Assembly (NCBI RefSeq): GCF_004000945.1
Contig: NZ_BIMF01000012.1
Coordinates: 62,001-126,000, forward strand
Direction of reading: 5' to 3'
Length of the DNA stretch: 64,000 bases
Origin: Paenibacillus lautus NBRC 15380
GTDB lineage: Bacteria > Bacillota > Bacilli > Paenibacillales > Paenibacillaceae
Of this stretch, positions 59,302-64,000 are shown piece by piece; position 1 is the stretch's first letter; every line of letters begins with the position of its first letter. The notes beneath the pieces were generated by a model. That model was not told where the DNA came from, did not search any database, and was given only the letters and a program-made list of their open reading frames with translations. The position numbers and the translations under genes are program-made.

Positions 59302-60317
59302 TAGAATTTCCCCTTTCTCTCTTGGAAGTGAGTCGGCTTATTCCAGCTCTCGCCGCCGGATTGCACCCATGCTGCGGTCCAGTCCAGCATCTGCAGCAGA
59401 GACACCTTCGGATAACCGAACAGCTGGTGGGATTTCGCAGCATTGTTCAGGAGTGCGGTCTCGGATTCCGTACCCGTAAAGGTCACTTCCTTGCCCATCC
59501 GTGCCGCCAATTCCTGTGCCGCCCAGCGAATCGACATCGTCTCCGGTCCGGTGATGTTGATGATTTCGGGAGGCGAGCTGCAATGCAGGAGCGAACGGAG
59601 CGCCATCTCGTTGGCATCCCCTTGCCATATAATATTCGCATGCCCCATCGCCAGGTGAATCGGCCGGTCCTCGTGGATCGATCTGGCGAGCTCATGCAGA
59701 ACGCCGTACCGCATATCAATGGCGTAATTCAGACGGTAAATCGCCATCGGCGTACCATTCTGGTGGGAGAAGTACTCAAAGACGCGCTCTCTGCCAAGAC
59801 AGGACTGCGCATACTCTCCAACCGGCTCCGGCGCTACGGATTCGTTGACTCCGCCGCTGCCCACTGGTGAGAACGGATACACATTCCCCGACGAGAACAC
59901 CACCATTCGAGATTGCTTGAATTTCTCGGCCACCCGGCCTGGCAAATACGAGTTCATTGCCCAAGTAAAATATTCGCGACCAGTCGTGCCGAATTTATTG
60001 CCCGCCATGTAGATCACGTTCGGAGCCTCGGGCAGCTGCTGCAGTTCAACATCGTTCAGCAGGTCGCACGAAATCGTCTGGACGCCCGCCTCCTCCAGCT
60101 CGCGTCTGGCCTCCTGGTTCGAGAAACGGGATACGCCGATGATCCGTTTGCCGCCACCGCCTTCGCGTACGGCGTTAGCAGCCAGCCTTGCAAGGCTCGG
60201 ACCCATTTTCCCCCCAACACCCAGGACAAGGATATCCCCCTCCAAAGACGCCAGATCGGCTACAAGCTGTGCTGAAGGCTCAGCCAGCTTCGCTTCTAAT
60301 TCTGCAACGGTTAACAT
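59301..60317 (-). CDS. NAD(P)-dependent epimerase/dehydratase-family protein
   Basis: About 338 residues of extended SDR fold; ATG at 60317 after GGAGGAGATTG is preferred to a TTG two codons earlier. The Rossmann motif is atypical, DILVLGVGGKMGPSLARLA. A VVFSSGNVYPF strand-helix holds the Ser of the catalytic triad, but the expected YxxxK is not obvious: GEYAQSCLGRERVFEYF has Tyr followed by Leu-Gly where Lys is expected. Catalysis may therefore be altered. INITGPETMSIRWAAQELA matches the C-terminal part of NAD-epimerases. It is paired with the aldolase-like gene downstream. The pathway is unknown. Confidence 0.85.
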   Translation of the reverse strand: MLTVAELEAKLAEPSAQLVADLASLEGDILVLGVGGKMGPSLARLAANAVREGGGGKRIIGVSRFSNQEARRELEEAGVQTISCDLLNDVELQQLPEAPNVIYMAGNKFGTTGREYFTWAMNSYLPGRVAEKFKQSRMVVFSSGNVYPFSPVGSGGVNESVAPEPVGEYAQSCLGRERVFEYFSHQNGTPMAIYRLNYAIDMRYGVLHELARSIHEDRPIHLAMGHANIIWQGDANEMALRSLLHCSSPPEIINITGPETMSIRWAAQELAARMGKEVTFTGTESETALLNNAAKSHQLFGYPKVSLLQMLDWTAAWVQSGGESWNKPTHFQERKGKF

Positions 60318-60503
60318 AAACAATCTCCTCCTCCGATTGATGATTCATCTTCATCATACGGCTCCGCTTGATATAAAGACAAATCTTTAAATCGTCTTTA
60401 AATAGATAGAGATGCACTACTCCGTTTCGGCGGCTCACCAGCGGGAAATGGGGATTTTACCAGGGCCTTTGCGATAGACTCATAATTCATCATGACCACA
60501 CAG

Positions 60504-60529
60504 AAAAAAAGCCCCCTGGTCTCAGGGAG
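60504..60529 (-). terminator. Terminator overlapping the stop codon of the 44-residue gene
   Basis: The stem CCCTG/CAGGG with a 4-nt loop contains the TGA of the gene at 60522-60656. T7 follows on the minus strand. Confidence 0.75.
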
Positions 60530-60656
60530 CAAACGAAACGTTCAGCACGATATATCGAAGCACAAAGAAGGCAGCGATAAAGGAGGCAGCCAGCCCCAGC
60601 ATCGTGAAAATGACGATTTTCTCAAACCGAGTAAATTTGACCTTCGTTTTATTCAT
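60522..60656 (-). CDS. 44-residue single-pass membrane protein
   Basis: A short frame from ATG 60656 with GAGGTGATC upstream to TGA 60522-60524. The N-terminus is basic (MNKTKVKFTRFEK), followed by one transmembrane helix (IVIFTMLGLAASFIAAFFVL) and RYIVLNVSFAP. The site, the positive-inside layout and a terminator exactly at its end support a real gene. It resembles small membrane proteins of unknown role. It lies in the gap between the epimerase-like gene and the repeat-bounded islet; 60657-60697 shows nothing else. Confidence 0.65.
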   Translation of the reverse strand: MNKTKVKFTRFEKIVIFTMLGLAASFIAAFFVLRYIVLNVSFAP

Positions 60657-60697
60657 CACGATCACCTCGGATTCCATTATAGTACATATCTGATATC

Positions 60698-60744
60698 CTA
60701 TTCCAGAAAGGTGAATCTGAAGATTTGCCTTGGCCTTCCTCTGG
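60698..60744. repeat. 47-bp direct repeat, left copy (orphan gene 3' end)
   Basis: This stretch matches 62338-62384 in the same orientation at 43 of 47 positions, with a 31-bp identical core. Read on the minus strand it encodes SRGRPRQIFRFTFLE and a stop, nearly the same C-terminus as the regulator at 62338-63669. The differences at the codon level are synonymous except for Ser against Pro at the first codon. No intact gene precedes it; an in-frame stop lies only about 11 codons upstream. Confidence 0.8.
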
Positions 60745-60775
60745 ATTTTCTGCCGTTTCGAATCTGTTCCTGCCG

Positions 60776-61870
60776 TTATTCGTCTTTCAATCGTTTTTCC
60801 TCGTTCTCATGGCCTTCCACGCGCCCTTGCTCAGATGTCGGCCCGTTATTGAGCAGCTTTCGTATTCGGGCTGCCTCTTCCCTTTTCCGCTGACCCGATT
60901 TTCGCGCCAGCCATAGGATGATCAGAACGAAGGCCGCGATGACCAATACGGGAAGCGAGCCTGAAAGGATGACGATAATCCATTGGACGATGATGGTGAT
61001 CACGTCGATGCTGCCCTGAAAAGCTTCGGAAACCCGCTGCCCGAGCGGCGCCTGAATGGCGGACGGTTTGGGATCATCCTTTTTTGGGGGCGTCTCGTAA
61101 AGCCGGATTTCCACCGTGGAGTAAGACACGTTTTGGTCAATGTAACGCATCCGGCCTTTCATCTGCTCGATTTCCGATTGAATACGCTCCAGCTCGTTGG
61201 CAAAAGCGACAAGGTCAGTCGTTTTGGTCGCTTTTTTCATGAAGGCGACGTACTGCTCCTCCATGATTTGCTTGGCCTTGAGCCTGGATTCCAAATCGAC
61301 GTATTCCTCGGTCACGTCCTGCCCTTCGATGCTTCGCTGCAGGTTTTCATGCGCAATGTTCTCCAAACGGTCTATAAAGGAGGAGAAACCGTTTGCAGGA
61401 ACTTTCACAATAAACGTGCCGCCTTTTTCGCTGCTGGACTGGGTTTCGCTGAAATTAACGATATAACCGCCGGAGAGCGTCACCGAGTTCCGGACTTCCG
61501 ACTGCGCTTTTCCATAGTCCTGAATCTCCATCACGATATTCGCTTTGTACATCAGCTTTTGGTTGAGACCGCTTGACAAATCCTGCGAGTTAAACCCTGC
61601 GCCGGAAGTCTGGGCAGGCGATGGCATATTCGGAAGCTCGGCAACCACCGATGCCGGCTCCTCGGCGCTGTTCTTGCTCGTAACCGCCGTATCGCTTTCG
61701 GCTTCCGCCGCACCTCCATCTGTTTTGTTTGAGGCTTGATCCGTCGATGTTGCTTGCGGTTCGACGGGCGCGGCACCTCCGGCGCTTTTGTCTTGAGAAC
61801 CCGAAGAGCAGCCGCTGACCAGCAATACGGTAAGCATCAACGCAGCGATCCATGAACCCCGCTTTCTCAT
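60776..61870 (-). CDS. DUF4349-type lipoprotein
   Basis: A 364-residue lipoprotein. The lipobox is LLVSGCSSGS (Cys at about 21), followed by an Ala/Ser/Thr-rich spacer to about 105. The core (LMYKANIVMEIQDYGKAQSEVRNSVTLSGGYIVNFSETQSSSEKGGTFIVKVPANGFSSFIDRLENI) is the DUF4349 pattern. A coiled coil (about 215-260, YVDLESRLKAKQIMEEQYVAFMKKATKTTDLVAFANELERIQSEIEQMKGRM) comes next. A C-terminal transmembrane helix (about 305-325) ends in a basic cytoplasmic tail. Function is unknown. It is the only full gene between the two 47-bp repeats. Confidence 0.88.
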   Translation of the reverse strand: MRKRGSWIAALMLTVLLVSGCSSGSQDKSAGGAAPVEPQATSTDQASNKTDGGAAEAESDTAVTSKNSAEEPASVVAELPNMPSPAQTSGAGFNSQDLSSGLNQKLMYKANIVMEIQDYGKAQSEVRNSVTLSGGYIVNFSETQSSSEKGGTFIVKVPANGFSSFIDRLENIAHENLQRSIEGQDVTEEYVDLESRLKAKQIMEEQYVAFMKKATKTTDLVAFANELERIQSEIEQMKGRMRYIDQNVSYSTVEIRLYETPPKKDDPKPSAIQAPLGQRVSEAFQGSIDVITIIVQWIIVILSGSLPVLVIAAFVLIILWLARKSGQRKREEAARIRKLLNNGPTSEQGRVEGHENEEKRLKDE

Positions 61871-62161
61871 ACTTTAACCCCCTTAAAGATGGATTCTTCC
61901 ATTTTATCTACTAACGGTTCCATCATATGGAAGGTTGCGGTCGCGCTAAAAAAATTATTAAAGCGGGGCCATTACTTCGAGAAACCCTTGCCCGCTCCAT
62001 GCATCGCTTCGCCGTATACGGTAAGTACGAAGGTCATTGTCAATGCACACCGGGATGTTCAAACTGGCCTGCAGCTTTTCCGGAACTCTCCCGGCAGATA
62101 GCCTGTCATTTTGCAACTTCGTTTCCGAACAGTCGGCATCAAGCGATAGAGGAGGGAAATC

Positions 62162-62191
62162 ATGAAGCTGGAGTTTATCGCGACGAATTAA
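62162..62191 (+). other. Mini-ORF with strong ribosome-binding site (possible gene relic)
   Basis: GAGGAGGG is followed by ATG and nine codons (MKLEFIATN), then TAA. The next frame continues as TDTILADLDRIRHVDM, so this could be a small gene broken by a frameshift. The rest of 61871-62276 shows no other feature. Confidence 0.25.
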
Positions 62192-62276
62192 CGGACACTA
62201 TATTGGCCGACCTGGACCGTATTCGACATGTCGATATGGCACCAGCGCGCCTTTTTCGTTCAAAAAACGGCGCAGG

Positions 62277-62314
62277 AAAAGCGCCTCCTCCGTCGCATAA
62301 CGGAAGAGGCGCCC
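62277..62314 (-). terminator. Rho-independent terminator
   Basis: A strong stem GCGCCTCCTCCGT/ACGGAAGAGGCGC (one mismatch) is followed by T4 on the minus strand. It ends the cyclase-like regulator gene. Confidence 0.8.
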
Positions 62315-62337
62315 GTTCCCAAAGCAATTTCGCAGCG

Positions 62338-62384
62338 CTACTCCAAAAACGTAAATCTGAAGATTTGCCTTGGCCTTCCTCTGG
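62338..62384. repeat. 47-bp direct repeat, right copy (3' end of the regulator gene)
   Basis: This is the last 15 codons plus stop of the regulator gene, and the partner of the repeat at 60698-60744. Confidence 0.8.
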
Positions 62385-63669
62385 GCACCTTTTCGATTCC
62401 AGCAATCTCGACCAGATCATTGTCGGTCCACAGCTGGAGCAGCCGATGTGCACTGCGGACGGTAATGTCCAGCAGGTGAGCTAGCTCATGGACCTTGTAT
62501 TCATATTTACCCGAACGGGCACGCTGGTTCAGCAGCTTGCTTAAATAGGCGCTCGTCATTCCGGCGTCCTCTGCCCGCTTGATCAGCTCTGCATCCGTAA
62601 AAGACAGCACCTCCTGCACAGGGTCTGCCATCTCCAGCGGTCCTATCAGCGTTCCATCCTCGCGGACAATAAAACAGGCGTTGCCGCCAACCTCCTTTGA
62701 TTTCCGCATCGCAATGCGAGCATTGGTTCCCGCCATGCTCGCCGATTGGCCGAAACCCATGCCGATACTGAGCGAGATACCATAGGTTTTGTTCACGTCT
62801 TTGGCCAAGGGAATCGTTTTGTAGCCGCCGGTTTCCCGTTCAAAGATGCCGCGCGTCGTGAAGAACAGATACTCGTCCCCGCCCAGATGGGTCAAATAGC
62901 CGTCCAGCGATTCCACATAATCGAGCACCATCCGGTGAATATCCAGCTTCAGCTTCTGCACCTCGTGCTCATTATTCCGTCTTAACGCCTGGGTTCCAAA
63001 ATCATCTATATTGATCATCCCGACCACGATCTGACCTTCCCTGCTCCGGCGGGATGCCGTGGACAGCAAAGCCCGCTCCAGCGATACCACGATATCCTGA
63101 TCGGAAGGCAGCAGCCACTCATTAGGGACCCCAAGCCTCGTCAGCTCATGGGCCACCGATTCCACGCCCGTGAACGCAACGGAGCACCCGCCGGATTCAT
63201 AGTGAAGACGGTGAAAATCAATCAGCTTCCCCTTCGGGGCATAAGCCGGTCCATCGTAAATAACAGCTTGTACAGCCGGGATACCCAGATCCCTTATCGT
63301 CCGGACCACCATCGTCTCGGTTAAAGTATCCACCGATATGCCGCCACCCAGTCTTCCCCGCTGCCCGGCATGGAACAGCGCTTTATATAAACCCGCGTCC
63401 GTGACGGGGACATAATGCACAGGGATGAAGACCTGTCCAAGCTCCTTCACCTTGCGCTGAGACAGCGGATCCGAGAGGAACAACACCTCAACCTCGCCTC
63501 CGATCCGCTTAGCCAGTGCCGGCGCTTCGTCATCATCCTGAAAAACAAGCGGCACGGGGTCAAAGGAAGGAAAGGTTTCAATAACCTTCATGATTTTATC
63601 AACGATCGTCTGGGTTCCGATAATACCGATACGAATTTGCTGGACAGGAAGTTGCCTCCGCTCTACCAT
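62338..63669 (-). CDS. Regulator with nucleotide-cyclase-like domain fused to winged helix
   Basis: A 443-residue protein. The N-terminal region (about 1-185) resembles a response-sensing alpha/beta domain (IRIGIIGTQTIVDKIMKVIETF, EVEVLFLSDPLSQRKVKELG). Residues about 205-340 look like the GGDEF/GTP-cyclohydrolase-III fold. They contain IVVGMINIDDFGTQALRRNN, with the metal-binding Asp pair; YLTHLGGDEYLFF, a GGDEY motif; and SLSIGMGFGQSASMAGTNARIAMRKSKEVGGNACF. The C-terminal 85 residues form a winged helix (TSAYLSKLLNQRARSGKYEYKVHELAHLLDITVRSAHRLLQLWTDNDLVEIAG) with a basic tail GRPRQIFRFTFLE. It is probably a DNA-binding regulator sensing or making a nucleotide signal. The target is unknown. 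Confidence 0.75.
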   Translation of the reverse strand: MVERRQLPVQQIRIGIIGTQTIVDKIMKVIETFPSFDPVPLVFQDDDEAPALAKRIGGEVEVLFLSDPLSQRKVKELGQVFIPVHYVPVTDAGLYKALFHAGQRGRLGGGISVDTLTETMVVRTIRDLGIPAVQAVIYDGPAYAPKGKLIDFHRLHYESGGCSVAFTGVESVAHELTRLGVPNEWLLPSDQDIVVSLERALLSTASRRSREGQIVVGMINIDDFGTQALRRNNEHEVQKLKLDIHRMVLDYVESLDGYLTHLGGDEYLFFTTRGIFERETGGYKTIPLAKDVNKTYGISLSIGMGFGQSASMAGTNARIAMRKSKEVGGNACFIVREDGTLIGPLEMADPVQEVLSFTDAELIKRAEDAGMTSAYLSKLLNQRARSGKYEYKVHELAHLLDITVRSAHRLLQLWTDNDLVEIAGIEKVPRGRPRQIFRFTFLE

Positions 63670-63886
63670 GTTTCCTTCACTCCCATCTTTCCCATTGCCG
63701 AGAAGCCGCTTATCGGCAAGCCGGCACGGATACCTAAATCATACCCGCTACCGAAGATTTGGCAAGTGAAACGCAGTCTACCTGCATAAATGAATGCGCC
63801 CGGCGTACTGCCCGAGCGTTGACCTGGTGTCTCATGCGACAACCATCATGACACCGCGAGCCAGAACAAACACATACCCAAAAGCA

Positions 63887-63912
63887 ACAAAAAAGAGCCA
63901 TTACGGCTCTTT
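63887..63912 (-). terminator. Rho-independent terminator for a gene beyond the right edge
   Basis: The stem AAAGAGCC/GGCTCTTT with a 5-nt loop is followed on the minus strand by T6. The gap 63670-63886 and the last 88 bases show no gene. Confidence 0.7.
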
Positions 63913-64000
63913 AATAGGCTTTCTTTCCTGGATTATATAACGAATCCATAAATCATGACACTGCGCGGTCCGGGGCATGCTTGGGTGCTGTCGACCGTAT

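Noticed and set aside
61927..62484. 185-residue plus-strand frame in the islet
   Set aside because: No ribosome-binding site at its start; it runs through a terminator hairpin and into the 3' end of the regulator on the other strand. Only the mini-ORF at 62162 has a plausible site.
1..64000. tRNA or rRNA genes, CRISPR arrays, prophage or plasmid functions
   Set aside because: No cloverleaf-like, rRNA-like or regularly spaced repeat sequence was seen by eye, and no integrase, capsid or replication gene is present. A covariance-model scan could still reveal a small RNA.

Overview
The window reads as a chromosomal segment of a low-to-moderate-GC Firmicute, most probably Paenibacillus. The pointers are strong AGGAGG ribosome-binding sites with frequent TTG/GTG starts, two LplA/LplB/LplC-type sugar ABC clusters with YesM/YesN-like or AraC-type sensors, secreted glycosidases (GH43, GH8), a copper-amine-oxidase-like stalk domain, ECF sigma/anti-sigma pairs, and perfect GlnR/TnrA and Fur boxes. 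No rRNA, tRNA, CRISPR array or prophage was seen. The genus call is inference from gene content and style.

Layout. 0-4.5 kb: tail of a membrane protein, a SurA/PrsA-like anchored protein, a stalk-plus-ankyrin protein, and an ECF sigma factor with its anti-sigma factor. 4.8-11.2 kb: a UvrD/PcrA-like helicase with a C-terminal zinc ribbon, a VOC enzyme, a DHA2 drug exporter with its PadR regulator, and an aldo/keto reductase. 11.4-14.4 kb: an accessory patch, in which two decayed copies of one IS630-type transposase flank a divergent FAD monooxygenase/MarR pair. 14.5-24.9 kb: a nitroreductase, an S9 peptidase, a secreted asparaginase preceded by three perfect GlnR/TnrA boxes, a second ECF sigma/anti-sigma pair, a MATE exporter divergent from an AraC regulator, a Fur-controlled small gene, and an ArsR-SRPBCC protein. 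25.1-32.5 kb: a minus-strand carbohydrate uptake cluster (LplB, LplC, binding lipoprotein, YesM kinase, YesN regulator). 32.8-34.5 kb: cold-shock neighbourhood with a CspB-like protein, a YdjO-like zinc protein and an attenuator-like leader. 34.5-44.7 kb: GH5 glucanase, acyltransferase, a four-gene polar amino acid ABC transporter, several small exported proteins, and a nitroreductase/DoxX pair resembling the quinone-stress mhq genes. 44.9-48.9 kb: secreted GH43 arabinanase-like and GH8 enzymes. 49.2-56.1 kb: a second uptake cluster (binding protein, two permeases, one-piece membrane AraC sensor, dehydrogenase). 56.6-60.3 kb: L-serine dehydratase beta and alpha subunits and a translationally linked aldolase-like/epimerase-like pair. 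60.5-63.7 kb: an islet bounded by 47-bp direct repeats, then a regulator fusing a nucleotide-cyclase-like domain to a winged helix.

How the parts fit. The secreted GH43 and GH8 enzymes would release oligosaccharides. The two Lpl-type importers, which lack their own ATPase and so probably share an MsmX-type one encoded elsewhere, would import them, and the cytoplasmic GH5 enzyme, the MDR dehydrogenase and perhaps the aldolase/epimerase pair would process them. Nitrogen scavenging is represented by the asparaginase, the amino acid ABC transporter and the serine dehydratase. Several detoxification modules each carry a palindromic operator. The most unusual items are the helicase/YdjO zinc-ribbon relationship, the terminator inside the csp leader, the cyclase-like regulator and the repeat-bounded islet next to it.
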